Shown one piece after another: positions 19,637-28,160 of a stretch of DNA of 64,000 bases (positions within the stretch are counted from its first letter, which is position 1; each line of letters starts with the position of its first letter). The DNA is from Streptomyces sp. GESEQ-4. Its GTDB lineage: Bacteria; Actinomycetota; Actinomycetes; Streptomycetales; Streptomycetaceae. The notes below the pieces were generated by a model. The model saw only the letters and a list, made by a program, of their open reading frames with translations, made no database searches and was not told the origin of the DNA. The DNA lies in the NCBI RefSeq assembly GCF_017948455.1, contig NZ_JAFFSU010000001.1, forward strand, positions 372,001 through 436,000. Reading direction: 5' to 3'. The translations under genes were made by a program, and so were the position numbers.

Positions 19637-20128
19637 GTGACCGACAGCAACAAGCGCCCGCTGGCCGTGTTCGATCTGGACAACACCCTCGCCGATACGG
19701 CCCACCGGCAGCGGTTCCTGGAGCGCAAGCCTCGCGACTGGGACGCCTTCTTCGCCGCCGCGCCGCAGGACCCGCCGATCGCGGAGGGCGTCGCGCTGCT
19801 GCTGGAGCGGGCCGAGGAGTGCGAGGTCGTCTATCTGACGGGTCGCCCCGAGCGCTGCCGGCGCGACACGCTCGACTGGCTGGCGGCGCAGGGGCTGCCG
19901 GAGGGGCGGGTCTTCATGCGCAGCAACGCCGACTTCCGGCCCGCCCGGCGCACCAAGCTGGAGATCCTGCGTCGCCTCGCCCGGGACCGGGAGATCAGGG
20001 TGCTCGTGGACGACGACGAGTTGGTGTGCGAGGACGCCGAACGGGCCGGGTTCACCGTCGTACGCGCGCGCTGGACCGTCCCTTCCGCCGCGCTGAAGGT
20101 GGCGCAGGAGCGGGAGGGGCGGACCTGA
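19637..20128 (+). CDS. HAD-superfamily phosphatase (polynucleotide-kinase phosphatase-like)
   Basis: A 163-residue single-domain HAD hydrolase. Motif I is VFDLDNTLADT (nucleophile Asp and acid/base Asp), motif II is VYLTGRP, motif III has the Lys in RRTKLEIL, and motif IV is VLVDDDELVCEDA. There is no cap domain. The arrangement resembles the 3'-phosphatase half of T4 polynucleotide kinase, so a nucleic-acid or small phosphoester substrate is possible. The GTG at 19637 is the only reasonable start. Confidence 0.85.
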   Translation: MTDSNKRPLAVFDLDNTLADTAHRQRFLERKPRDWDAFFAAAPQDPPIAEGVALLLERAEECEVVYLTGRPERCRRDTLDWLAAQGLPEGRVFMRSNADFRPARRTKLEILRRLARDREIRVLVDDDELVCEDAERAGFTVVRARWTVPSAALKVAQEREGRT

Positions 20129-20145
20129 GCGCCGGTGTCCGAACC

Positions 20146-20361
20146 TCAGCCCGGCTCGTCCAGCCGGAACCCCACCTTCAGGCCGACCTGCCAGTGCGCG
20201 ACCTGCCCGTCCTCGATCTGGCCCCTCACCTGGGTCACCTCGAACCAGTCCAGGTTGTGCAGGGTCTGCGAGGCGCGGGTGATGCCGTTGCGGATGGCCT
20301 GGTCGACACCGTCGGGCGAGGTGCCGACGATCTCGGTGACCCGGTAGATGTGGTTCGTCAT
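20146..20361 (-). CDS. Dodecin family flavin-binding protein
   Basis: A 71-residue protein with the dodecin pattern HIYRVTEIVGTSPDGVDQAI, a central W in LHNLDWFEVTQVRGQI, and a C-terminal HWQVGLKVGFRLDE. Dodecins form hollow dodecamers that store and shield flavins (or CoA). The start at 20361 follows AGGAG. The gene converges on the HAD gene 17 nt away and is probably monocistronic. Confidence 0.92.
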   Translation of the reverse strand: MTNHIYRVTEIVGTSPDGVDQAIRNGITRASQTLHNLDWFEVTQVRGQIEDGQVAHWQVGLKVGFRLDEPG

Positions 20362-20454
20362 GCGGGTGCTCCTCTCCGCCGTGACACCTGCGTCACTCAT
20401 CACTCCACCGTGCCCCAAGGCGCGGCGGAGCGCGACACCTCCGGACCACATCGG

Positions 20455-20497
20455 TTCGTGGCGCGGCGGCCATGGTCATGGGCCGCCGCGCCACGAA
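20455..20497 (-). terminator. Terminator of the xylanase/esterase operon
   Basis: A perfect 17-bp stem (20455-20471 with 20481-20497, 9-nt loop), the longest hairpin noticed in the window. It lies 25 nt past the acetylxylan esterase stop. Confidence 0.85.
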
Positions 20498-20521
20498 GTG
20501 TGCGTCGGGTGGTGCGGGGGA

Positions 20522-21232
20522 TCAGCTGAGCGCCGCTGTTGCCGCCGTGGGGGACACGGCGCGACCGGTCTGCGGGGAGATCATGCCGGCGCACAGATTG
20601 CGTGCGGCCAGCCCCTGTGCGATGCGCGGGATCGCGGCGACCGTGTTGGCGGGCCCGTCGTGCATGAGGATGACCTGGCCGTCGGTGAGCCGGCCGGCGG
20701 CCGCCGCGATCGCGTCGGGGCCGGCGCCGTTCCAGTCCTGCGAGTCCACGTTCCAGAGGATCTCGGTGAGCCCGTACTTGGCCGCGACCGCCTTCACCGT
20801 CGCGTTGGTCTCGCCGTAGGGCGGGCGGAACAGCTTCGGCGTCCCACCGCCCGCGCCGGCGATGGCCTGCTGGGTCCGGGCGATCTCCGAGTCGATCTGG
20901 GCCTGGCCGAGCCGGGTCAGGTGCGGGTGGGTGTAGGTGTGGTTGCCGACCCACATCCCCGCGTCGACCTGGGCCTTCACCTGTGTCGGGTTCGCGGATG
21001 CGTCCTGGCCCTCGTTGAACATCGTGGCCCGCAGCCCGTTCTGCTTCAGCGCGTTGAGCAGGGCGGGTGTGGTGCCGGACGGGCCGTCGTCGAAGGTGAG
21101 TCCGACGTATCCGTTGCAGGCGGCGGCCTGCGCCGGAGTGGCGTAGACGGTGACGGTGCCCGTGGCGGCCAGCGCGACGGCGGCCAGGGCCGTCGTCAGG
21201 GGACGTAACGGGACACCCGGTGCGGTTCTCAT
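20522..21232 (-). CDS. axeA: Secreted acetylxylan esterase, CE4 (AxeA-like, no binding module)
   Basis: A 236-residue protein: signal peptide to about PAQA (residue 35), then a complete NodB/CE4 domain with [33 protein letters not shown] and ILMHDGP. The sequence is strikingly close to the catalytic domain of S. lividans AxeA as I remember it, including the C-terminal SPQTGRAV. It should remove acetyl groups from xylan. Unlike AxeA it stops at the domain end, with no xylan-binding module. The ATG overlaps the xylanase stop by 4 nt, so the esterase and the xylanase are translationally coupled. Confidence 0.92.
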   Translation of the reverse strand: MRTAPGVPLRPLTTALAAVALAATGTVTVYATPAQAAACNGYVGLTFDDGPSGTTPALLNALKQNGLRATMFNEGQDASANPTQVKAQVDAGMWVGNHTYTHPHLTRLGQAQIDSEIARTQQAIAGAGGGTPKLFRPPYGETNATVKAVAAKYGLTEILWNVDSQDWNGAGPDAIAAAAGRLTDGQVILMHDGPANTVAAIPRIAQGLAARNLCAGMISPQTGRAVSPTAATAALS

Positions 21233-21903
21233 CCCGACACCGTGATGTTGGAGTTCCCGCTGCTCTGGTACCCCTCGGTTGCCATGATCATGTAGTACCG
21301 GAAGTTGCCGAGGGGCATCCCGGCGCGGCCCCAGGCGTCGAAGTGGTTGCCGGTGGTGATCGAGCCGCCCGTCCGCCTCTGCTGCCGCACGCTCCAGTAC
21401 TGGTTGAAGGTCCTGATGCCCTCGACGGAGGGAGCGTTGTACCGCGTCGTCTGGTAGATGTCGTACGTACCGCCATCGCTGTTGACGGTGCCCTTGTACG
21501 TTCCCGTGGGCCGCCAAGTGCCCCAGTTGTCGACGATGTAGTACTCGACGAGCGGATTCGACGTCCATCCGTACAGCGTCAGGTAGGAGTTGCCGGACGG
21601 GTTGAAGCTGCCCGAGTAGCTCACGGTCCTGCGTGAGCCGTTGCTCCAGCCCTTGCCGGCGACGAAGTTCCCGGTGTTGCGCCAGCTGGTGCTGTAGTTG
21701 CCGCCGTTGTTCAGGGTCATCGAGACGGTGCCCTGCGCGTCGGTCCAGAACGAGTAGTAGAAGCCGTTGTTGGTGCCCTCCTGGTTCGTGGTGATCACCG
21801 TGGCGGCGCGGGCGGTGCCGGGCAGTGCCAGCGCCGCCGTGGTGCCCAGCAGCAGCCCGCAGGCGGCCCTGCGGTTCATCGGGTGTGCGGATGCGATGTT
21901 CAT
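21229..21903 (-). CDS. Secreted GH11 endo-1,4-beta-xylanase (XlnC-like)
   Basis: A 224-residue enzyme with a Tat-like leader ([20 protein letters not shown], cleavage after about GTARA) and a full GH11 jelly roll. Catalytic Glu residues are E120 in [13 protein letters not shown] and E210 in [10 protein letters not shown]. It ends at SNITVSG with no linker or binding module, like S. lividans XlnC, which is Tat-exported. A start 8 codons downstream (MNRRAAC) is an alternative. The gene heads a two-gene xylan operon with axeA. Confidence 0.93.
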   Translation of the reverse strand: MNIASAHPMNRRAACGLLLGTTAALALPGTARAATVITTNQEGTNNGFYYSFWTDAQGTVSMTLNNGGNYSTSWRNTGNFVAGKGWSNGSRRTVSYSGSFNPSGNSYLTLYGWTSNPLVEYYIVDNWGTWRPTGTYKGTVNSDGGTYDIYQTTRYNAPSVEGIRTFNQYWSVRQQRRTGGSITTGNHFDAWGRAGMPLGNFRYYMIMATEGYQSSGNSNITVSG

Positions 21904-21980
21904 GTGCGGGTTTCCTCCTCGTTGGCCGGGGCCGGGATTTGGTCCATCAGTGTTGGCCTGTCTCTGTCAAGCGTCAATAG

Positions 21981-22082
21981 TTTCGGCAATGATCGCGAAA
22001 CATTCGCCTTGTTGTGCAGCAGATATATGTTGATGTGCGCAATGAGGCGGCAATGGCCGAGACTTTGCGTTCGAATGTTTCG
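21981..22082 (-). promoter_or_regulatory. Inverted CGAAA/TTTCG boxes upstream of xylanase gene
   Basis: The 11-mer CGAAACATTCG (21996-22006) recurs as its exact reverse complement CGAATGTTTCG at 22072-22082. TTTCG at 21981-21985 also pairs with CGAAA at 21996-22000. Inverted repeats of the CGAAA-TTTCG kind are described upstream of Streptomyces xylanase genes. The region is AT-rich for this genome and holds the xylanase promoter. Confidence 0.55.
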
Positions 22083-22104
22083 AAGAAATTCCGGACAACG
22101 AAAG

Positions 22105-22134
22105 GGGGCAGGTGCCCAAGATGGCACCTGCCCC
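22105..22134 (-). terminator. Terminator of the egt operon
   Basis: A perfect 12-bp stem (22105-22116 with 22123-22134, 6-nt loop) starts 17 nt after the egtD stop and is followed on the minus strand by CCTTTCGTT. Confidence 0.85.
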
Positions 22135-22151
22135 GACTGCGTGCGTGAACG

Positions 22152-23114
22152 TCAGCGCACGACGCTCAGCGACAGTGCGAACCGGCCCTCGCCGTCTGTC
22201 CACCAGTGGGCCAGTTCGAGCCCCGCCGCGGACAACTCGGCGCGCACGCCCTCCTTCCGGAACTTCGCCGACACCTCCGTGCGCAGCTCCTCACCCGCCG
22301 CGAAATCGATGGCGAGATCGAGCGCGGGCACCTTGACGGTCTGCGCGGTACGGGAGCGCAGCCGCATCTCGATCCATTCGTTCTCGGTGTCCCAGAGCGC
22401 CACGTGCTCGAACGCCTCGGGATCGAAGTCGGCTCCCAACTCACGGTTGACGACGGTCAGTACGTTCTTGTTGAACGCGGCCGTCACCCCGGCCGCGTCG
22501 TCGTACGCCCGCACCAGGACCTGCTCGTCCTTGACCAGGTCCGTGCCGAGCAGCAGCGCGTCGCCGGGGGAGAGCAGGGCACGGATCGAGGCGAAGAAGG
22601 TCGCACGTTCCGCGGGCAGCAGATTGCCGATCGTGCCGCCGAGGAAGGCCAGCAGCCGGGGTCCCGGCGTGTCCGGCAGCTCCACCCGGGCGGTGAAGTC
22701 GGCGATCAGCGCGTGCACGCTCAGCCCCGGCCGCTCCTCGATGAGGGCGTGCCCGGCCTGGGTGAGGGCGCTGTCGCTGACGTCGACCGGGACGTACGTG
22801 TGCAGGTCGGTGAGCGCGTCGATGAGGTAGCGGGTCTTCTCGGAGGAGCCGGAGCCGAGTTCGACCAGGGTACGGGCGTGCGTCGCGGCGGCGATCTCGT
22901 CGGCCCGGGTGATCAGGATCTCCCGTTCGGCGCGCGTCGGGTAGTACTCGGGCAACTCGGTGATCTGCTCGAAGAGTTCGCTGCCGTGGGCGTCGTAGAA
23001 CCACTTCGGCGGCAGTGTCTTGGGTGTGCGGGTCAGGCCGTGCAGGACGTCGGCGCGCAGGGCGGCCTCGGTGGCGTCCTCGGGCAGGGTGCGGGTGAGG
23101 TGGAACGGGCTCAC
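22152..23114 (-). CDS. egtD: L-histidine N-alpha-methyltransferase
   Basis: A 320-residue enzyme that trimethylates histidine to hercynine, the first dedicated step of ergothioneine synthesis. Signatures include LPPKWFYDAHGSELFEQIT, LPEYYPTRAEREIL, the SAM loop LVELGSGSSEKTR and FLGGTIGN. It is the last gene of egtABCD on the minus strand and overlaps egtC by 4 nt. A strong hairpin follows. Confidence 0.95.
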   Translation of the reverse strand: MSPFHLTRTLPEDATEAALRADVLHGLTRTPKTLPPKWFYDAHGSELFEQITELPEYYPTRAEREILITRADEIAAATHARTLVELGSGSSEKTRYLIDALTDLHTYVPVDVSDSALTQAGHALIEERPGLSVHALIADFTARVELPDTPGPRLLAFLGGTIGNLLPAERATFFASIRALLSPGDALLLGTDLVKDEQVLVRAYDDAAGVTAAFNKNVLTVVNRELGADFDPEAFEHVALWDTENEWIEMRLRSRTAQTVKVPALDLAIDFAAGEELRTEVSAKFRKEGVRAELSAAGLELAHWWTDGEGRFALSLSVVR

Positions 23115-23896
23115 GTACGAGGCTCCTTCGATGGTGCCGTTGCCATGTCGCCGGTGGGGTCCTTGAGCGGGGTGAGCAGCACGTCGGTGCGGCTCGCCAT
23201 GAGGAGGGTGCGGTCGGGGACCTCCTGCCAGCGCGGGTCGTCGTCGTAGGGCTCGGAGGCCACGACCGTGCCGGGGCCCGGGAGATACCAGAGGGTGTCG
23301 CCCCAGGCCGTCGCGGCGATCGTCGCGCCGTCCGAGAGGAGCAGGTTGAGCCGGGAGCCGGGGGCCGCCGCGGCGACCTCCGTGACCGTGTCGGCGAGCG
23401 CCTGGCCCGCGTCGTCGCCGGTGCGCAGCCGGTTCAGCACCACGGCCCAGACGAGTGCCGAGTCGCAGCGGGCCTCCAGCGACAGCAGGTCAGCCGCGGG
23501 CAGTTGCCGGGCGAGCGGGGCGAGTGAGCCGGGCCAGCCCTTGACGGCGCCGTTGTGGCTGAACAGCCACCGGTCCGCGGCGAACGGTGCCGCCGCGGCC
23601 TCCCCGTCCGCGCCCGCCTCGGTCGCGTCCCGGACGGCGGCGAGCAGCGCCGTCGTCCGGACGACCCGGGCGAGGTCCGCGAAGGACAGGTCCGCCCAGA
23701 TGGGCCCGGCGCGGCGGTAACGCGCCGGCACCGGGTCCCCCTCCGCGTACCAACCGACGCCGAAACCATCGGCGTTGACGGTGCCGTACCGCTGCCGCCG
23801 GGGCGCCCACGACTGCTGGTACAGGCCGTGCGGCGGCTCCACCAGCAGTCGGCGCACCGGCAACGGCGGGCCGACGTACGCCAGGTGACGGCACAT
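23111..23896 (-). CDS. egtC: Ergothioneine biosynthesis amidohydrolase
   Basis: A 261-residue class II glutamine-amidotransferase-like hydrolase. The N-terminal MCRHLAYVG exposes Cys2 as nucleophile after Met removal, with NADGFGVGWY and FSHNGAVKGW as further active-site segments. EgtC cleaves the gamma-glutamyl group from the sulfoxide formed by EgtB. The start overlaps the egtB stop by 1 nt. Longer frames upstream run inside egtB and are not real. Confidence 0.93.
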   Translation of the reverse strand: MCRHLAYVGPPLPVRRLLVEPPHGLYQQSWAPRRQRYGTVNADGFGVGWYAEGDPVPARYRRAGPIWADLSFADLARVVRTTALLAAVRDATEAGADGEAAAAPFAADRWLFSHNGAVKGWPGSLAPLARQLPAADLLSLEARCDSALVWAVVLNRLRTGDDAGQALADTVTEVAAAAPGSRLNLLLSDGATIAATAWGDTLWYLPGPGTVVASEPYDDDPRWQEVPDRTLLMASRTDVLLTPLKDPTGDMATAPSKEPRT

Positions 23897-25206
23897 CAGA
23901 CGTCCCCCGAGCGCGCGGTGCGGAAGCCGGAGAAGATCTGCCGCCGGATCGGATAGTCCCAGTTGCGGAAGGTGCCCCGGCACGCGACCGCGTCCACGGC
24001 GAACGCACCGCCGCGCAGCACCTTGTACTCGGGGCCGAAGAACACCTCCGAGTACTCCTTGTACGGGAACGCCTGGAACCCCGGGTACGGCAGGAAGTCG
24101 CTCGCCGTCCACTCCCACACGTCACCGATCAACTGCCGTACACCCAGCGGCGATTCGCCCTCCGGATAGCTGCCCGCCGGGGCCGGGCGAAGGTGCCGCT
24201 GGCCGAGGTTGGCGTGTTCCGGCGCCGGATCGGCGTCGCCCCACGGATAGCGCATCGAGCGGCAGCCGGCCGGGTCGTGCCGGGCGGCCTTCTCCCACTC
24301 CGCCTCGGTGGGCAGCCGGCGCCCGGCCCAGCGGGCGTAGGCGTCCGCCTCGTACCAGCACACGTGCAGCACGGGCTCGTCGGGCGGTACGACCTCGGTC
24401 ACGCCGAAGCGGCGGCGCAGCCACTGCTTGCCGTCGCGGTTCCAGTACAGCGGCGCGGTGACGGAGTTCTTGCGGATGTGCGCCCAGCCCTCGGACGTCC
24501 ACCAGCGCGGGTCGTCGTAGCCGCCGTCCTCGATGAACGCCTGGTAGGCGCCGTTCGTCACCGGCGTCGTGTCGATGTAGAAGGGCGCCACCTCGCGCCG
24601 GTGCGCCGGACGTTCGTTGTCCAGGGCCCAGGGCTCGGTGGAGGTACCCATGGTGAACGGGCCGCCGGGGACCAGGACTTCGGCCGGACCGGTGAACAGC
24701 GCAACGGGCTCGGGGTCCGGAGCGGTGAGCGCCTGCGGGCCCTTGCGGAGCTGATGGGTGATCAGCATCGTCTCGTCGTGCTGCTGTTCATGCTGGGCGA
24801 TCATCCCGAAGGCGAACCCGGCCTCCGTGAGCCGCGTCCCGTGGAACGCGGTGCTCTCCAGCACGTCCATGACTCGTCCGCGCACCTCCGACGCGTACCG
24901 CCGGGCCTCGTCGGGCGGCAGCAGAGGCAGCGATGGGCGCTCCGCGCGCGGGTGCTCGAAGGCGTCGTACAGGCCGTCGATCTCGGGCCGCATCGCCTCC
25001 CGCCCGGCGACGGTCCGCAGCAGCCACTGCTCCTCCTGGTTGCCGATGTGGGCGAGGTCCCACACCAGCGGGGACATCAGCGGCGAGTGCTGCGCGGTGA
25101 GGTCGGGGTCCTCGACACAGGAGGTGAGGAGCGTGGTGCGGTCGCGGGCCGTCGTGAGAGTGGCCAGCGCCTGCTCCCGGAGCTTGTCTTCCTCGGGGGC
25201 GGTCAT
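23896..25206 (-). CDS. egtB: Hercynine oxygenase (ergothioneine sulfoxide synthase)
   Basis: A 436-residue non-heme iron enzyme joining gamma-glutamylcysteine and hercynine with oxygen. The N-terminal DinB-like domain has the iron ligands in LAHIGN and QHEQQHDET (HX3HXE). The C-terminal formylglycine-generating-enzyme domain (about 185-430) has GGPFTMG, RRLPTEAEWEKAAR, GDVWEWTASDF and CRGTFRNWDYP. ATG 25206 overlaps the egtA stop by 4 nt. The use of gamma-glutamylcysteine agrees with egtA and egtC being present. Confidence 0.95.
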   Translation of the reverse strand: MTAPEEDKLREQALATLTTARDRTTLLTSCVEDPDLTAQHSPLMSPLVWDLAHIGNQEEQWLLRTVAGREAMRPEIDGLYDAFEHPRAERPSLPLLPPDEARRYASEVRGRVMDVLESTAFHGTRLTEAGFAFGMIAQHEQQHDETMLITHQLRKGPQALTAPDPEPVALFTGPAEVLVPGGPFTMGTSTEPWALDNERPAHRREVAPFYIDTTPVTNGAYQAFIEDGGYDDPRWWTSEGWAHIRKNSVTAPLYWNRDGKQWLRRRFGVTEVVPPDEPVLHVCWYEADAYARWAGRRLPTEAEWEKAARHDPAGCRSMRYPWGDADPAPEHANLGQRHLRPAPAGSYPEGESPLGVRQLIGDVWEWTASDFLPYPGFQAFPYKEYSEVFFGPEYKVLRGGAFAVDAVACRGTFRNWDYPIRRQIFSGFRTARSGDV

Positions 25207-26516
25207 GTGCGGATGTCCTTCCCGTGCGAGGGCCCGTGCGAGGGGCCGCTCGTACCGTTCAACCCGTCCAAGAAGTCGTCGGCCGGACAGCGGCCCTTGA
25301 TGACGTAGCGGTCCTGGTACGCCCGGACGGCGTCCGTGACCTGGGTGGTGGCGCCGAGCCGGGGCAGGGCGTCCAGCGCGGCCGTGAAGCAGGCGAGAGC
25401 CGCCTCGTGCAGCTCGGGGTCGGACAGCCCGTGCCGGGCCGCGTCGAGCCAGAGCGGATTGTGCGGCGCGGGCAGCGCCAGGGCGCGCTCGGCCAGCGGT
25501 TTCACGGTCCGGTAGGCGGTCTCGGCGGCCTCCGCGTCGTCGAAGAGGGCCGCCGTCACGGCGAGCGGCACGATCCACCCGTCGTCGCCGGGCTGCGCGT
25601 CGATCATGCGCAGCTCCAGATGACCGCGCGGTCTGACCGGCGGGAACAGGGTCGTGAGGTGGTAGTCGAGATCCTCCTGCGTCGGCGGCCGGCGCGCGGC
25701 CGATCTGGTCCACTCCCGGAAGGTCAGCCCGTCCGGGACGTCCCACGGGCCGCCGTCCTGCCGTACGCACATCACCGGCGCGTCCAGCACATGCCGGGCC
25801 CAGGTGGCACGCGGGTCCCCGTCCAGCGGGGGCGCGCCCGCGCGGCCCGCGCCGATCTCGACCCACTGCAGCTGCCGGCTGGAGCGCCAGCCAGTGGGCT
25901 GCCGTGCGGCGAGCGGGGAGTTGGCGAACGCGGCGAGGAGCACAGCGCCCAGCTGATGCGCCAGCCACCAGCGCCGCCCGTGCCCGAGCGGGCCGGGCTC
26001 CTCGTATCCCGCGTCCAGGCAGACCTGCACCGATGCCGACGTGCACATCATGGCGCGGCCGGCCGGGCCGGTGCGGTCGAAGTAGGTCTCCATGGCTTCG
26101 TAGCGCGGTTCGTGGAGGAACCGGCGGGGCGAGTGCCAGGGATCCTGGCCGACGCCGACGAGGCCGAGATCACTCCCGGCGAGCACCGTGCGGACGGCGT
26201 CGAGGTCGGCGGAGACGGTACCGATGCACTCCATCAGGGAGGTGGCAGGCAGCGAGCTGAGCTCCAGCTGGCCGCCGGGCTCGACGGTGAGCGCCGACCT
26301 CAGGGGCACGGTACGCAGTGCGGCGTAGGCCGCTGCGAGTCGTTCGGGTGTCACGGGGAGCTGCGGTGTCCGCAGCTCGTGGACGAGCCATTCCACTTCG
26401 ACCCCGAGGGTGCGAGGCGGGCCGGTCTTGAAGCAGATGCCGCGGACGAGCGCTTCGACCTCGGCTTCGGAGATGGATGTACGAGGCTTCGTACAACCAC
26501 TTGCCGAATCGGACAT
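25203..26516 (-). CDS. egtA: Glutamate-cysteine ligase of ergothioneine synthesis
   Basis: A 437-residue GCS2-type ligase making gamma-glutamylcysteine from glutamate, cysteine and ATP. Signatures are RTLGVEVEWLVHE, VEPGGQLELSS, MMCTSASVQVCLD and GHLELRMIDAQPGDDGW. ATG 26516 was chosen because GGAGG lies just upstream; in-frame codons before it have no family match. It is the first gene of a four-gene, fully overlapping operon (egtA-B-C-D). No egtE (the PLP lyase) is present here. Confidence 0.93.
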   Translation of the reverse strand: MSDSASGCTKPRTSISEAEVEALVRGICFKTGPPRTLGVEVEWLVHELRTPQLPVTPERLAAAYAALRTVPLRSALTVEPGGQLELSSLPATSLMECIGTVSADLDAVRTVLAGSDLGLVGVGQDPWHSPRRFLHEPRYEAMETYFDRTGPAGRAMMCTSASVQVCLDAGYEEPGPLGHGRRWWLAHQLGAVLLAAFANSPLAARQPTGWRSSRQLQWVEIGAGRAGAPPLDGDPRATWARHVLDAPVMCVRQDGGPWDVPDGLTFREWTRSAARRPPTQEDLDYHLTTLFPPVRPRGHLELRMIDAQPGDDGWIVPLAVTAALFDDAEAAETAYRTVKPLAERALALPAPHNPLWLDAARHGLSDPELHEAALACFTAALDALPRLGATTQVTDAVRAYQDRYVIKGRCPADDFLDGLNGTSGPSHGPSHGKDIRT

Positions 26517-26796
26517 GTCGGGATCCTCCTGAGATTCCACCATGCCGCCGGCCCGGCTTCCGGGTAGGCCGGAGGCGGCACACCGATCCACCCAAGACCC
26601 TCGCGTCGCTTCGCACAAGAGTGCGTACCGGCACGTTCGGGGCCCGTAACCTTCGCGCCCCGGGTGCTTGTCCGGGTGTTTTCCGGGGGCGGAAAACTCT
26701 GTTGCACCCCATGACCAGCATCGCTCACGATGCCTGCATGAGCACGACGGGGGAGCGCGCGGGACGCGCGGTCATGACGCCTACGGGGGTGGCGCC

Positions 26797-27600
26797 ATGA
26801 GCGCGCGCCTCCGTGACATCGCACGGCAGACCGAGCAGATCGTGGCGGCGGGCGGGTACCGCGCCTCCGACGGCCGCGAGGTGTCCCTCGCGGCGGCGAT
26901 CGAGGCCGCGCGGTCCGGCACGCGGATGTACGGCCCGGCCCCGGTGCCGGTGACTGCGACGCCTTCGGCTGACACGTTCGTCGAGGTCACCGGCGAGAGC
27001 AGCCTGGAGGCCGCCCGCCGGCTCGGCCCCGGAACGGCCGTCCTGAACTTCGCCTCGGCCCACAACCCCGGCGGCGGCTTCCTCAACGGCGCGCAGGCCC
27101 AGGAAGAGGCCCTGTGCCGGGCCTCCGCGCTGTACACGTGCCTGGCCGGGGTGCGGGAGTTCTACGACCACCACCGCGCCCACCGCGACGTCTTCTACAC
27201 GGACCGTGTCATCCACTCACCGGCCGTACCCGTCTTCCGCGACGACCGCGGCCACCTGCTGGACGAGCCCTACACCGCCGGATTCCTGACGGCGGCGGCA
27301 CCGAATGCGGGGGTGGTGCTGCGTACGGTGCCGGAGCGCGCGCATGAGCTGCCGGGCGCTGTCGCGGTGCGCGCCGAGCGGGTGCTGGAGGTCGCGGCGG
27401 CCCAGGGCTACCGGCGGCTGGTGCTGGGTGCCTGGGGCTGTGGGGTGTTCCGCAACGACCCGGCGCAGGTGGCGGGGGCGTTTCGGGGGCTGCTGGTGAA
27501 GGGCCGGTTCGCCGGGCGCTTCGAGCACGTGGTGTTCGGAGTACTGGACGGCACGAGGCAAGCGAAGACCCGCGGCGCTTTTGAGCAAGCCTTTGCTTGA
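26797..27600 (+). CDS. Bacterial poly(ADP-ribose) glycohydrolase (macrodomain, TIGR02452)
   Basis: A 267-residue protein. An N-terminal cap (1-60; MSARLRDIARQTEQIV) precedes the macrodomain. The PARG signature GGG-X7-QEE is at residues 92-94 and 102-104 within NFASAHNPGGGFLNGAQ and QEEALCRAS, and LGAWGCGVFRNDP lies near the end. Bacterial PARGs remove ADP-ribose chains from proteins. I recall S. coelicolor having one (SCO0909) next to its egt genes, the same layout as here. ATG 26797 is the start that gives the normal length. The gene is divergent from egtA. Confidence 0.9.
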   Translation: MSARLRDIARQTEQIVAAGGYRASDGREVSLAAAIEAARSGTRMYGPAPVPVTATPSADTFVEVTGESSLEAARRLGPGTAVLNFASAHNPGGGFLNGAQAQEEALCRASALYTCLAGVREFYDHHRAHRDVFYTDRVIHSPAVPVFRDDRGHLLDEPYTAGFLTAAAPNAGVVLRTVPERAHELPGAVAVRAERVLEVAAAQGYRRLVLGAWGCGVFRNDPAQVAGAFRGLLVKGRFAGRFEHVVFGVLDGTRQAKTRGAFEQAFA

Positions 27601-27637
27601 GCGCCCCGAAGGGGCGCGGGGAACTGCGCGACCAGCC
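27601..27637. repeat. Hairpin plus Streptomyces-type intergenic repeat, copy 2
   Basis: It begins immediately after the PARG stop with the hairpin GCGCCCC-GAA-GGGGCGC (27601-27617). This runs into the same 27-nt block (27611-27637) seen at 632-658. It lies between two convergent genes and could end transcription of the PARG gene. Confidence 0.8.
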
Positions 27638-27661
27638 CCCACCGGCCCGCAGCATGAAGCA

Positions 27662-28114
27662 TCACGCCCATCCGTACCGCAACCGCAGCCGGTGCACCAC
27701 GAGATTGAACCGCATCCGGTCCAGCGCGCACGCCTCCCGCCGCATGCCCTCCTCGTGCAGCCGCAGCACCCGGTCGACGTCGACCCATGAGTCGCGCCCC
27801 GACTTGTCCCACGGCCCGTTCCCGATCGGCACCCACTCACGGTCGCCGTCATGCCGCTTGCTGGACAACTGCACGGCGAGAAACGTCCCGGCGGCCTCGC
27901 GGGCGACCACGAGAACGGGCCGGTCCTTGCCCCGCCCGTCGTTCTCTTCGTACGGCACCCACGTCCAGACGATCTCCCCGGGATCGGGGTCGCCGTCGTG
28001 CGCGGGCGAGTACTCGGTGCGCACCCGGCCGACCTCGCGGGGGTCGGCCTCGATGGTGGCGGTGGGACCGTAGCGGCCGGGGATGTCATCGGTGGGTGCG
28101 CTCACCCGGCTCAC
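27662..28114 (-). CDS. PemK/MazF family protein
   Basis: A 150-residue protein. About 45 residues of variable N-terminus precede a PemK/MazF-like barrel: PGEIVWTWVPYEE, KDRPVLVVARE, FLAVQLSSK and SWVDVDRVLRL. Classical MazF members are ribosome-independent mRNA endoribonucleases paired with an antitoxin. No small antitoxin gene overlaps or precedes this one, and the barrel is preceded by an unusual extension. It may be a solitary chromosomal member with another role. The family call is fairly safe; toxicity is not shown. Confidence 0.75.
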   Translation of the reverse strand: MSRVSAPTDDIPGRYGPTATIEADPREVGRVRTEYSPAHDGDPDPGEIVWTWVPYEENDGRGKDRPVLVVAREAAGTFLAVQLSSKRHDGDREWVPIGNGPWDKSGRDSWVDVDRVLRLHEEGMRREACALDRMRFNLVVHRLRLRYGWA

Positions 28115-28128
28115 AGTAGAGGGTGAGT

Positions 28129-28154
28129 GCGGGCCCCCGGCAACGAGGGCCCGC
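28129..28154 (-). terminator. Terminator after flotillin gene
   Basis: GCGGGCCC (28129-28136) pairs with GGGCCCGC (28147-28154) across a 10-nt loop, 7 nt past the flotillin stop. Confidence 0.65.
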
Positions 28155-28160
28155 GGTCGG

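Noticed and set aside
27662..28114. A complete toxin-antitoxin pair around the PemK/MazF gene
   Set aside because: No small antitoxin-like ORF is next to it. The neighbours are PARG and flotillin, so I call only the single protein.
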